Below, piece by piece: positions 37,086-46,057 of a DNA stretch of 64,000 bases (the stretch's first letter is position 1; each line of letters starts with the position of its first letter). The notes beneath the pieces were generated by a model that saw nothing but the letters and a program-made list of their open reading frames with translations, made no database searches and had not been told where the DNA came from. This DNA is from an uncultured Bacilli bacterium (GTDB lineage: Bacteria; Bacillota_I; Bacilli_A; ML615J-28; CAG-313). The translations under genes were made by a program, and so were the position numbers. The stretch covers positions 1-64,000 of the forward strand of contig CAKONV010000007.1 of NCBI GenBank assembly GCA_934098295.1, in the 5' to 3' direction.

Positions 37086-37782
37086 CACTTTCTTCCTCTC
37101 CTGCATGCATAATTTTTTCAAAATCAATTTTACTAAACTTATAATAAACAGGGGCTGTAATTTTTACCCCTAAATAAATTGGTAAAGAAATACCAAACAA
37201 CATCCAAATAGCTAAAACTTGAAATCTAATTATACAACATATTAATCCTACTATTATTAAAAGATTTAAAACAAATAATATTAGGGTTGTAAGTAAGTAC
37301 CTAAAAGTTACATAGAAACCAGTTCTAAAAATTTCGGGAATTGTAAGTGTAGTAAATGATATAATAATTAGAGCCATATGTCCATTTAAAAATAAGACTA
37401 TCAAAAAGCCAACCAAACATACCATAAATCCAGCATTAAGAAATAGCATACCCAAAGTATGTTCTTCATCATCGGTAAAATATGCTTTGGCATAAAAATA
37501 TATCGCATAGCCTAATACAAGATAAAATATTAACATAATTAAGCCTGTAAAAAATGATTTTTTTAAATATTTTTTAAAGTTAATAAAATATTGTTTAAAA
37601 ATATTCATTTCTACATTGCCTTCTTTTAAAGTAGCCGTAGCGGCAACAAAGGAAGGAAATAAGAAAATAACCGTACACGATAAAATTATTGTTAATACAT
37701 TAACCACTAGCAAACGATAAATTAAATCGAAAAAACGATATGGTTTAGAATTAATTTTTGTTTCATAATCAACTTTAGACAT
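37078..37782 (-). CDS. DUF624-family membrane protein (YesV-like)
   Basis: 234 residues from ATG 37782, behind GGAG; the TTG at 37797 overlaps that site. Five or six predicted membrane helices. RFFDLIYRLLVVNVLTI and ATLKEGNVEMNIFKQYFINFKKYLKKS fit DUF624 proteins, which accompany carbohydrate ABC transporters in Firmicutes. The exact role is unknown. A paralogue is at 48292-49023. Confidence 0.75.
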   Translation of the reverse strand: MSKVDYETKINSKPYRFFDLIYRLLVVNVLTIILSCTVIFLFPSFVAATATLKEGNVEMNIFKQYFINFKKYLKKSFFTGLIMLIFYLVLGYAIYFYAKAYFTDDEEHTLGMLFLNAGFMVCLVGFLIVLFLNGHMALIIISFTTLTIPEIFRTGFYVTFRYLLTTLILFVLNLLIIVGLICCIIRFQVLAIWMLFGISLPIYLGVKITAPVYYKFSKIDFEKIMHAGEEESDE

Positions 37783-37860
37783 ATTTATTATCTCCAATCA
37801 TAATTATTATAGCATATATTGTTATTTTTTACTTTTCTTTTAGTAAAAACTTTTTTTATA

Positions 37861-37898
37861 AAAAAAAACTGACTATTTTTTTAATAGTCAGTTTTTTA
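37861..37898 (-). terminator. Terminator behind the solute-binding lipoprotein gene
   Basis: ACTGACTATT pairs with AATAGTCAGT around a short loop, T-runs on both sides. It separates the upstream transport genes from the DUF624-namZ-mupG-anmK-murQ group. Confidence 0.75.
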
Positions 37899-37908
37899 AA
37901 TAACTAAA

Positions 37909-39732
37909 TTATAGACCTAATTCAGCTAAAGCGTTTGTATAAACAGCTTGAATTTCTTTTAATTTAACAGCAGCTGAGTCATCGCCTTTAATAATACTTG
38001 CAGCGATAGGCCAGAAACCATTTTCACCGAAGTGAGAACCACCACCAACTGTCATTGATAGAGTTTCCATTAATTCATAGTAAGTTAATGAACTATCTTG
38101 AACTGACATAACAACGTCACAGAAAATAGTTTCATCAAATTTCTTACGTAATGATGCATAGTATGCTTCATCAGCTGTACTTGAAACTTTTTCTTCAGGG
38201 TCTTTACCAACACCAGAAACTAAATCATACATAATATGGAATGCAACTTCAGGAGTGATGTTATTAGCACCATTTTGGAAGTTCATAATTGAATAGTTAG
38301 AAGTACCAGTATAAGGAATGAAGAATTTACTTGAATTAGTCATATCTAAACCATAGATTGGTTCACCAGCATCAGTTGTAAGAGTAGTCTTACCATCAGC
38401 TTTCTTAAGTGGAGTTTTAACTTCTACAGTATTACCTTCAGTATCAGTATATGAATAAGGAGCTGTATAAGGTTTTACATCATTTGAATCATCCATTGGA
38501 TAAGGAACTACACCAATATGATCATCACCTAGTTTACTTTGGTCGAAACGAGTTGTATCTTTAACGAACCATAATGAACCAGTAGCCATGATAGTTTTAC
38601 CAGTTAAGAAATCAGTAGTAACATCACTTGTACCATGACTTGTACTCCAGAAGCCACCTTTGTATAATGTTCTCATTTCATCAAAGATAGCAGCTTGTTT
38701 ACTACCAGCAAATAATACTCTTGATGTTTGAGCATTAACTAATTTTAAACCTTGAGCAGCAGTTGCACCAATGAAGAATTCAGCAGCACCAGCATCGATT
38801 ACTTTTCCATCTGGTTCTACTTTTGCTAATTCAGTTTGTGCAGATCTAACCCATTCTTTAAATTTAGACCAAGTCCATTGACCTTTGAACCATAATTCAG
38901 CAGGATCTTCAACACCACATCTATTAACTAAGCCAACATTGTAGTATAAGAAGTTATCAGGACGAGCTGTACCAGGAGCATAACCATAAACTTTTTTGTT
39001 AACAGTCATACTTTCGCTAACAGCTTTAGCTTGTTCATAACCAGCTTCTTTGAATGCATCAGTAAGTGGAGCTAATGCTTTAGCTTTTACTAATGTAGGA
39101 ATCCATTGTGAAGCAATATTTACAACATATACACTGCTCTTGTTTAAAGAACCATCTACATAACCGTCTTTAATAAATTTAACACGGTCTGGTCCCCAAG
39201 AAGCATTATCATTCCATTCACTATAAACGATATCTACACTATATGCAGATTCAACCATTGAAAGGTGAGTTTGTAATGCAATCTTATGATCACCAGTATA
39301 TCCAGCAACAAATGGGTCAAATTCTTCAACTGGTTTTACTTTGATAAGGAATTTCATTCCATTACCATTGAAGTTGATTTGGTTAAGAGTCCATTTAGGC
39401 TCGTAATCACCACCAGTACTTGCAGTCCATTTAGCATAAAGATATAAATCACCTTTTGTAGTAGCAGAAATTTTACTGATTGCAGAACCAGTGAGGTCTT
39501 TATTTGTGTACCATCCACCAAAAGTATTACCATCTTTTGTTGGAGCAGCTAAAGAAACTTCTACACCTTCAGTGTATTCAGTAGGGTTAGCAGAACTATT
39601 AGTACCACCATTTAATTCATACTTAATTTGATAAGTATTTTTCTTATTGTTATTCTTCTTACATGAAGCGATAAAGAAAATAGCAATGATAGCAGCTAAT
39701 AAAACAAATGTCTTTTTAACTTGTTTTTTCAT
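37909..39732 (-). CDS. ABC solute-binding lipoprotein with N-terminal InlB-type repeat
   Basis: 607 residues. Lipobox FIASC (Cys about 24) anchors it to the membrane. Residues of about 32-100 form one Listeria/Bacteroides-type repeat (YELNGGTNS, FGGWYTNKDL, LYLYAKW). From about residue 120 a family 1 extracellular solute-binding domain follows (VNIASQWIPTLVKAKALAPL, PDNFLYYNVGL, WTWSKFKEWV, FLTGKTIMATGSLWF). It should deliver sugars to a permease; no permease is adjacent, but two pairs lie 9-20 kb upstream. The joined beta repeat is unusual and may act as a stalk. Confidence 0.85.
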   Translation of the reverse strand: MKKQVKKTFVLLAAIIAIFFIASCKKNNNKKNTYQIKYELNGGTNSSANPTEYTEGVEVSLAAPTKDGNTFGGWYTNKDLTGSAISKISATTKGDLYLYAKWTASTGGDYEPKWTLNQINFNGNGMKFLIKVKPVEEFDPFVAGYTGDHKIALQTHLSMVESAYSVDIVYSEWNDNASWGPDRVKFIKDGYVDGSLNKSSVYVVNIASQWIPTLVKAKALAPLTDAFKEAGYEQAKAVSESMTVNKKVYGYAPGTARPDNFLYYNVGLVNRCGVEDPAELWFKGQWTWSKFKEWVRSAQTELAKVEPDGKVIDAGAAEFFIGATAAQGLKLVNAQTSRVLFAGSKQAAIFDEMRTLYKGGFWSTSHGTSDVTTDFLTGKTIMATGSLWFVKDTTRFDQSKLGDDHIGVVPYPMDDSNDVKPYTAPYSYTDTEGNTVEVKTPLKKADGKTTLTTDAGEPIYGLDMTNSSKFFIPYTGTSNYSIMNFQNGANNITPEVAFHIMYDLVSGVGKDPEEKVSSTADEAYYASLRKKFDETIFCDVVMSVQDSSLTYYELMETLSMTVGGGSHFGENGFWPIAASIIKGDDSAAVKLKEIQAVYTNALAELGL

Positions 39733-39746
39733 TTTTTAATCCTTTC

Positions 39747-40703
39747 TTAATCTTTTAATTTTTTTTCTAAATCATAGTATGATTTCCATACTTCAAACCC
39801 CATGTGACGGTAAAATTCTAAAAGTCCCGTCCAATCAATAATAATGTCGCTAACATGATAATTTGTGTTAAGATAATTAACCGCACTAGCAACAAGGTCA
39901 TAACCTAAATTTAATCCTCTATAGTTGGGGTCAACACCTAAAGGACCAATTCCACCAAGGCGTTCGAATCGTTTACGCCAAGTTAAGCTATAACTAATCA
40001 ATTTTTCTTTTGTTTCAGGATTTGTAACCTTTGCAAAAGCACAAATTTCCTCTTTATTATTTAAACCAATAAGATATTCACTTCCATCGCCACCACAATT
40101 AAAATATTCAACCATTTCTTCTTTCCAACGGCCAGGCCAAATTCGATTCATAAACGCAATCAAATTTTCTTTGTCCGAGATTCTTGCAGTTCTAAAAACA
40201 TAATTAGGATTCATAATTGGTAATAAATTTTTGTCCCGCCTGATTAAATCGAAGGAACTATGGGTATAAATATAACCTCTTTTTTCAAACCATGGTAAAA
40301 ATGCTTTTAAATCTACGGGTAAACCTGGAAAATAAGTATGACAATCCTTTCCAAGGTTTATAAGGCTTTTTCCTTCACGAATAAAGATACTTTCCACTTT
40401 ATTTAATAAAGCTGAGCCAATTCCTCTATTACGATATTTCTTTGCTACAAACATTAAGCTAATCCATGCATATTTATCGTAAGAAGGAACTATGAAATCT
40501 TCTTGCCAAATCTTGCCTATGATAAAGCCAACAATTTTTTCATCTTCAATGGCTACTAAACTTGCCTCATCAAATGCGTTTTCTAAATTACGAACAAATA
40601 GTTCTTCTGTAATTGGAAATATATATCCGTATTCTTCATTCCATAACTGATATATGCTACTATAATCAGTTATATTACTTATAAGTTCAAATTTCATAAT
40701 CAA
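39747..40703 (-). CDS. Tandem GNAT acetyltransferase
   Basis: 318 residues holding two GNAT folds. The first (1-160) has the acetyl-CoA loop KKYRNRGIGSALL; the second (165-318) has PNYRGLNLGYDLV and the closing LLEFYRHMGFEVW. Double-GNAT proteins of this type acetylate small molecules or sugars. Its place between two surface-protein genes in an amino-sugar locus suggests a wall-sugar substrate, which is inference. Start ATG 40703 or 40697. Confidence 0.8.
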   Translation of the reverse strand: MIMKFELISNITDYSSIYQLWNEEYGYIFPITEELFVRNLENAFDEASLVAIEDEKIVGFIIGKIWQEDFIVPSYDKYAWISLMFVAKKYRNRGIGSALLNKVESIFIREGKSLINLGKDCHTYFPGLPVDLKAFLPWFEKRGYIYTHSSFDLIRRDKNLLPIMNPNYVFRTARISDKENLIAFMNRIWPGRWKEEMVEYFNCGGDGSEYLIGLNNKEEICAFAKVTNPETKEKLISYSLTWRKRFERLGGIGPLGVDPNYRGLNLGYDLVASAVNYLNTNYHVSDIIIDWTGLLEFYRHMGFEVWKSYYDLEKKLKD

Positions 40704-40757
40704 TTTTTTAAAAATAGAAGGATGAAGTTGCCCTCACCCCTCATAACAACTAATCAA

Positions 40758-43565
40758 TTAGTGTTTTTTTCTTAAGAATACTACTAATAAACTTGTAGCA
40801 GCTAAGAATTCAACGATGATTGCGCTCTTAGAACCACATTTTTTACTATTAGCTTTTACTAAATCTTCAATTTCTTGAACTTTATCAGCTAATTCTTCAA
40901 CTGTTTCTTTAACAGAAGAAAGTTCTTTTGTTACACTAGTTAGTGCATTATTAATAGTATCTACTTTCTTAGTTTCATCATCACTTAATGCTTTAGAAAC
41001 GTATACTGTATAACTTGCTTCAGTAGAGTTACCAGCTAAGTCAGAAACTGTAACTGTTACTTCATACTTACCAGGTTTAGTAGTATCGATTTCTGGGCTT
41101 GTTTCACCAACGCACCAGTTTCTTACAGAACCGCTTAATAAGTTACCATCAACAGCATCATAAGCATAGTCAATACCCATAGTAGCATCGAATGTACCAC
41201 CGAATGGAATTGTTACATCATGAGTTGAAACGAATGGAGCAGTCATATCTTCAATACTTACTGTGAATGCTTTAGAAATAAATTTCTTATCATTGTAAAC
41301 TGTAGCAACAACTGTATGGTTACCTTCAGTAATTGCAGTTTCAGCACTGAATGGAAGACCATCCCAAGTGAAAGTTACTTTGTGGTTAAGGCTTAAATCG
41401 TTAACTGAACCATCTGAAGTAGTTACAAATGTATCAGGATTAACTGAAGGAATTATTACTTTACCATCTTCTAGTTTAGGTGTAATAATTAATGCGCCTT
41501 TATTTACTTTCATTCTAGGAGTAAATTCATCAACGATTACATAATCGATTACTAATGTAGATTTATTATTGTTTACAGTATTAATAGCTGTATATTCAAC
41601 ACTATATTTTGTATTTACTGGAGCGTCAGCGCATTCGATTACATAATCTTCCCATTTAGCAGATTTTAAGCAATCAGCAGCATTAGTCCAGTCAGCTTTA
41701 GATGCAGGCCAGCCAGTAATTTCAGGTTTTTGAGCTAAGAAGCCCCATAAACTGTATGTGAAGTTACCAGGAGAAGCACATCCACCAGTTCCTACGTTAA
41801 TGCCTAATGCAGGAGCTTTGAATGCCATATATTCAAATAACCATGTCCATTTTTCGCCCATATCAACACCATCAACTGTAGTCTTTAAGAAACTAATCTT
41901 TTGATATGTACTACCAGTGAAGATGTAGTTATTAACTTGAGTGTACCAAGCACTATCAGTACCAGGTTTTGCTAATGTTGTATCTGGCATAGGAACTTCA
42001 ACATAACCGCCGCCTTCTTTACCATTATTTTGTTTTAAAGTAGCATTTAAGTCTTTAATGAAGTCAACAACTAAATCATCGAAACTATTATATTTAGCAG
42101 GTTGAACAACTGTACCACCATTAACTTTTACGTATAATTGAAGAACTGAAGTATCTGATTGATATGAATCAATATTGCCTTCAGTAGCCCAATATTTAGC
42201 TAAACCTGAATAAACTGCATTTTTACCAGGAATGATTGTGTTACCTTTCATTACTTCGATAACATTTTTACCATCCATATATCTGTAGTTTTGGTTATTG
42301 TAAACTGCATCATTTTCATAAACTGGTTTTGCAGAGAAGTTGTAAGTAGCAGTTCTTTGAACACCTTTACCATCAAATAATTTTTGACCATAATGGTAAC
42401 CGCTAATTAACATATCAGCAAATGATACATACATATCATTGATACCTTTATCAAGGTAACCAAAGTCATATAATACGCCGCCTTCAGGTACGATAATGTT
42501 TCTTGCAACTGAACGATAAGTAGCAGCTGTAGGTTCAGGTAAACCTTGAGCTTTACAAGTTTCAGTATAAACTTCTAATTGAGCATCAGTTAAATTACCA
42601 TTTTTACCTTCACCACTAACGAATGCGATACACATATAACCGCCTTCTTGTTCCCAAGAGTAATCCCATTTGTTAGCATCCCAACCTTCAGAAAGGTAAG
42701 CAACTGTATTTACTGTTGAAGCATCATAAGATTCACTATCAAACCATTGCCATAATACACGGTTGTAAACATAGTTATCATATTCTTTTTCAACTGTAGT
42801 TCCATCAGCTTGAGTTTCTTCAACTTTTACTTTATCACAAGTAACGCCTTCACCAGCTTTTGTAACTACACCATCAACATAACAGTATTCAGCAGGGAAT
42901 AATACTTTTCCATCTGCACCATTGATGAATGATCCAGTTGCAGAGTTTGAATTTTGATATAATACATCACCACCAAGACCTCTAACTACACGGCCTTCTC
43001 CATCAAATACTAAGATACGGTTGTAATAGTTACCACCTTGAGTAGCACCTAAACCAATTTCAGTAGCATCAAAAGTAAGAGTTTTACCAGACATATTAGT
43101 CATGAAGTGAGATAGTGAAGGGTCAGCAAATCCTTCTTTTTTACCCCATTTTGATCCATCTTTTCTCTTGAATACAACTTTACCGTCTTCTTCAAATAAA
43201 CCACCGATGTTGTTACCAGCACCAGCATTATCAGCAGATGTTGAACCAGAAAAATAAATAGCATATTCTTTACCAGTTAAATTACCGTTACCATCTAATT
43301 GTTTAACTTGTAATCTAGTTTCGTTCCAAGGATATCTACGGCTTGAACCGCCCCAGTTTTCATCATTTTTTGAAGCATTATCATAGAAATTAGGGAATGT
43401 AGTATAAATACTATTCATTATATACATTGGAATTTCATTTTCACTTAAAGTTGGGTCTTCAGTAAATAATTCGCTTGCAGATACATTTGAAGCGGATTTA
43501 CTATTTAAGCCAACTAGAGCAATTGTAAGTGCAAATACACTTAAAATAGCAAAAACTTTTTTCAT
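40758..43565 (-). CDS. Large secreted protein with DUF5011-type domain and Cys-Gly C-terminal tail
   Basis: 935 residues from ATG 43565 behind AGGAGG; the further ATG at 43655 would lie upstream of the promoter. Signal peptide 1-30. The body (30-680) shows no recognised domain and is rich in Gly, Asn and aromatic residues. Near 765-855 is a DUF5011/HYR-like beta domain (AYDAVDGNL, KPGKYEVTVTVSDLAGN). A coiled coil (about 860-900) leads to KKCGSKSA, a hydrophobic segment and FLRKKH, the same tail as in the phosphodiester glycosidases. Strong promoter and start; likely an abundant surface protein. Confidence 0.75.
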   Translation of the reverse strand: MKKVFAILSVFALTIALVGLNSKSASNVSASELFTEDPTLSENEIPMYIMNSIYTTFPNFYDNASKNDENWGGSSRRYPWNETRLQVKQLDGNGNLTGKEYAIYFSGSTSADNAGAGNNIGGLFEEDGKVVFKRKDGSKWGKKEGFADPSLSHFMTNMSGKTLTFDATEIGLGATQGGNYYNRILVFDGEGRVVRGLGGDVLYQNSNSATGSFINGADGKVLFPAEYCYVDGVVTKAGEGVTCDKVKVEETQADGTTVEKEYDNYVYNRVLWQWFDSESYDASTVNTVAYLSEGWDANKWDYSWEQEGGYMCIAFVSGEGKNGNLTDAQLEVYTETCKAQGLPEPTAATYRSVARNIIVPEGGVLYDFGYLDKGINDMYVSFADMLISGYHYGQKLFDGKGVQRTATYNFSAKPVYENDAVYNNQNYRYMDGKNVIEVMKGNTIIPGKNAVYSGLAKYWATEGNIDSYQSDTSVLQLYVKVNGGTVVQPAKYNSFDDLVVDFIKDLNATLKQNNGKEGGGYVEVPMPDTTLAKPGTDSAWYTQVNNYIFTGSTYQKISFLKTTVDGVDMGEKWTWLFEYMAFKAPALGINVGTGGCASPGNFTYSLWGFLAQKPEITGWPASKADWTNAADCLKSAKWEDYVIECADAPVNTKYSVEYTAINTVNNNKSTLVIDYVIVDEFTPRMKVNKGALIITPKLEDGKVIIPSVNPDTFVTTSDGSVNDLSLNHKVTFTWDGLPFSAETAITEGNHTVVATVYNDKKFISKAFTVSIEDMTAPFVSTHDVTIPFGGTFDATMGIDYAYDAVDGNLLSGSVRNWCVGETSPEIDTTKPGKYEVTVTVSDLAGNSTEASYTVYVSKALSDDETKKVDTINNALTSVTKELSSVKETVEELADKVQEIEDLVKANSKKCGSKSAIIVEFLAATSLLVVFLRKKH

Positions 43566-43594
43566 AAAATTAATTTTCCTCCTATTTATAGATT

Positions 43595-43608
43595 TGAAAG
43601 CGTTTGCG
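43595..43608 (-). promoter_or_regulatory. cre-like operator in the promoter of the large surface protein gene
   Basis: TGAAAGCGTTTGCG matches the catabolite-responsive element consensus TGWAANCGNTNWCA except near its right end, where G replaces W and A. It lies just downstream of the expected transcription start, a blocking position. A CcpA or LacI-type repressor is the likely binder. Confidence 0.5.
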
Positions 43609-43613
43609 GTTAT

Positions 43614-43642
43614 ATTATAACACATGAAAGAAAAACTTGCAA
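43614..43642 (-). promoter_or_regulatory. Promoter of the large surface protein gene
   Basis: Minus strand TTGCAA (43637-43642), 17-bp spacer, TATAAT (43614-43619). Confidence 0.75.
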
Positions 43643-43682
43643 TAAGAAAGAACATTTTTTTTATACTTTTTTTTCCAATTGC

Positions 43683-43726
43683 AAAAAAAAGGCTAAAATC
43701 AAGATTTTTTGTCTCATTTTAGCCTT
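43683..43726 (-). terminator. Terminator behind nagB
   Basis: GGCTAAAAT pairs with ATTTTAGCC around a loop, with a run of T on the minus strand. It ends the upstream operon (solute-binding protein to nagB). Confidence 0.75.
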
Positions 43727-43748
43727 AAGATTTTTAATTATATAAAAA

Positions 43749-44477
43749 TTAGTTCATTTTTGAATATGCAGCTTCATCAATGATTACCGTAACATCTGGA
43801 TGATTATTTAATACTGAAGCAGGGAAATCAGTTGTAACTTTACCTTTTAAAAGGTTAACAACTGTATCAGCTTTATTAGTACCAGAAATTAACATAAGAA
43901 TGCTTTTAGCTCTCATAATGTTAGCAATACCCATTGTCATAGCGTGAGTTGGAACTTCATCAATACTGTTGAAAAAACGTTTATTATCTTGACGAGTTTT
44001 ATCAGTTAAAGTTACTACAAATGTTTCTTGTTCAAATGGTGTACCTGGTTCATTGAAACCGATATGTCCATTAGCACCAATTCCTAATAATTGTAAATCA
44101 ATTGTAGTTTTATTTAATTCAGCAGTATATTTTTTTGCTTCTTCATCTAAGTTGCTACCTGGTGCAGCATATGGAACATGAGTGTTTTCTTCTTTGATAT
44201 CTACATGGTTGAATAGATTGTCATGCATAAAATAGTAGTAACTTTGTGGATGTGTTCTTTCAATACCACAGTATTCATCTAGATTGTATGTTTTAACATC
44301 TTTAAAAGAAATTTTGCCATCTTCATACATTCTTACCAAATTTTGATAAGTTCCAATAGGACTTGATCCTGTAGCTAATCCTAAGGTACAAGCAGGATTT
44401 TCTTTAATTTTAGAGGCAAGAATTTCTGCTCCTAATTTGCTTAATTCATCATAGTTCTTAACAACAACAATTTTCAT
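43749..44477 (-). CDS. nagB: Glucosamine-6-phosphate deaminase
   Basis: 242 residues, the short Firmicutes form. Converts glucosamine-6-phosphate to fructose-6-phosphate and ammonia. Motifs: GLATGSSPIGTY, NLDEYCGI with the catalytic Asp, GIGANGHIGFNEPG and the late LLKGKVT segment. It is the final step for amino sugars released by the enzymes of this locus. NagA, which must act before it, is not in the window. Confidence 0.95.
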   Translation of the reverse strand: MKIVVVKNYDELSKLGAEILASKIKENPACTLGLATGSSPIGTYQNLVRMYEDGKISFKDVKTYNLDEYCGIERTHPQSYYYFMHDNLFNHVDIKEENTHVPYAAPGSNLDEEAKKYTAELNKTTIDLQLLGIGANGHIGFNEPGTPFEQETFVVTLTDKTRQDNKRFFNSIDEVPTHAMTMGIANIMRAKSILMLISGTNKADTVVNLLKGKVTTDFPASVLNNHPDVTVIIDEAAYSKMN

Positions 44478-44493
44478 TTTTTTACTTCTCCTT

Positions 44494-46056
44494 TTATTTG
44501 TTAAGTGTAACAGGAAGCTTACCTGTTGCTATTTTTTCTCCAGTTAATACTTTCGCTAACGCTTTAAAGGCAAGAACGCTCGCCTCATAACTGCATAGAT
44601 ACGTGTTAACATCTAATACATTTAAGTCATAAGGGGTTCTTATTGCTGCAACAATTAATTTATCTTTATCAATTTTATTAATTAATTCAGCTTGAGAAAC
44701 GTTAAACGAAGCATTGTAACTACAGTATATTATTTTATCATATTCCTTTATTTTTTCAAGTAAATTGTCTGCCTCATTTTCAGTTGGTGATATTGATATA
44801 TAATGTTTATCAACCTTAAATGGGAAAAAGTCACCTAACGAATTTAAAGTGTTATCACTATTTTCAACAAGAGTAACAACTTTTATCACTGGAAAGACAA
44901 CTAATGTTTTTTCTTCTTTTTTAACAGGCAAAAGGTGATTTAAATCTTTTACTAAAGTTATCGAATCATCAGCAATTTCTTGAGCAAAATCCATTCTACT
45001 TTTAACTTCTAAATCATCTTTTATATCTCTAAAAGCATTTGCCATTTTTCCACATTGATACATTTCTTTATATTTTAAAATTCTCTCTACAGCACTATCT
45101 ATTTTTTCCATAGATATTTTTCCTTCTTCAGCTAATCTTAACGCTGTAGATGCAAATTCCTTTTGACTCTTTATATCTCTTGCGCCACATAGAAGTAAAA
45201 TATCACAACCAGAGTTAAAGCCATTTAGAACAATTTCTTCCATTGAATATCTACCCCAAACAGCTTGCATAGTTAATGAATCCGTTACAACTAATCCTTT
45301 AAATCCTAGTTTTTCTCTTAAGAATTTTTGAATCACTTTTTCTGATAAGGTAGTCGGATATTTATCATCAATTTTACTATACATAACATGACTAGCCATG
45401 ATGCCTGGTAAGTTATCCTTAATGACTCTTTTAAATGGTACTAATTCAACTTTGTCTAATCTTGAAGCATCAAAATTTACAACTGGTAATCCTAAATGTG
45501 AATCAACGGCTGTATCACCATGACCTGGAAAATGTTTTACAGATGTCATAAGTTTGGCATCACTATATCCCTTAACGGCCATTTCCATATAATCAGCAAC
45601 AACATCAGGGTTTTCTGAATAACTTCTAACATTAATAACCGGGTTAAGAGGGTTATTATTAACATCGCCATCTGGAGCAAAATTAAAGTTAAAGCCTAAA
45701 TCTCTTAGTTCTCGCCCCATATTATAAGCCAACTTATAACTTGCATCAAGCATAGATGTAGCGCTAATTGCCATGGCACCAGGTGATTGAGTAATTCCGG
45801 TCGTAACTCTTGCTACCATTCCGCCTTCTTGATCTAGAGCGATAAATGGAGGAATTTTAGCGTGGCTATTAATTTCCTTATTTAGTGAAAATACTTGTTC
45901 AACACTTTCACAATTATCTTTAAAATAGATTATTAGTCCAGCTTGGATTTCTTCTATTTGCATAGAAAGTTCATCTGAATAAGTAGTGCCGGCAAAGGCA
46001 AGACCTATCATTTGTCCAATTTTTTCTTTTAATGTCATTTTCTTGATGTCTATCAT
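44494..46056 (-). CDS. nagZ: GH3 beta-N-acetylglucosaminidase (NagZ-type), cytosolic
   Basis: 520 residues. Cleaves GlcNAc from wall fragments. The GH3 barrel (1-340) has FIALDQEGG, KHFPGHGDTAVDSHLGLP with the Asp-His acid/base pair, and VVTDSLTMQAV with the nucleophilic Asp. A C-terminal domain (345-520) makes it the two-domain type of Bacillus subtilis. That enzyme is secreted, but here no signal peptide is present. It lies 1 bp after the phosphodiester glycosidase gene. Confidence 0.9.
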   Translation of the reverse strand: MIDIKKMTLKEKIGQMIGLAFAGTTYSDELSMQIEEIQAGLIIYFKDNCESVEQVFSLNKEINSHAKIPPFIALDQEGGMVARVTTGITQSPGAMAISATSMLDASYKLAYNMGRELRDLGFNFNFAPDGDVNNNPLNPVINVRSYSENPDVVADYMEMAVKGYSDAKLMTSVKHFPGHGDTAVDSHLGLPVVNFDASRLDKVELVPFKRVIKDNLPGIMASHVMYSKIDDKYPTTLSEKVIQKFLREKLGFKGLVVTDSLTMQAVWGRYSMEEIVLNGFNSGCDILLLCGARDIKSQKEFASTALRLAEEGKISMEKIDSAVERILKYKEMYQCGKMANAFRDIKDDLEVKSRMDFAQEIADDSITLVKDLNHLLPVKKEEKTLVVFPVIKVVTLVENSDNTLNSLGDFFPFKVDKHYISISPTENEADNLLEKIKEYDKIIYCSYNASFNVSQAELINKIDKDKLIVAAIRTPYDLNVLDVNTYLCSYEASVLAFKALAKVLTGEKIATGKLPVTLNK

Positions 46057-46057
46057 T

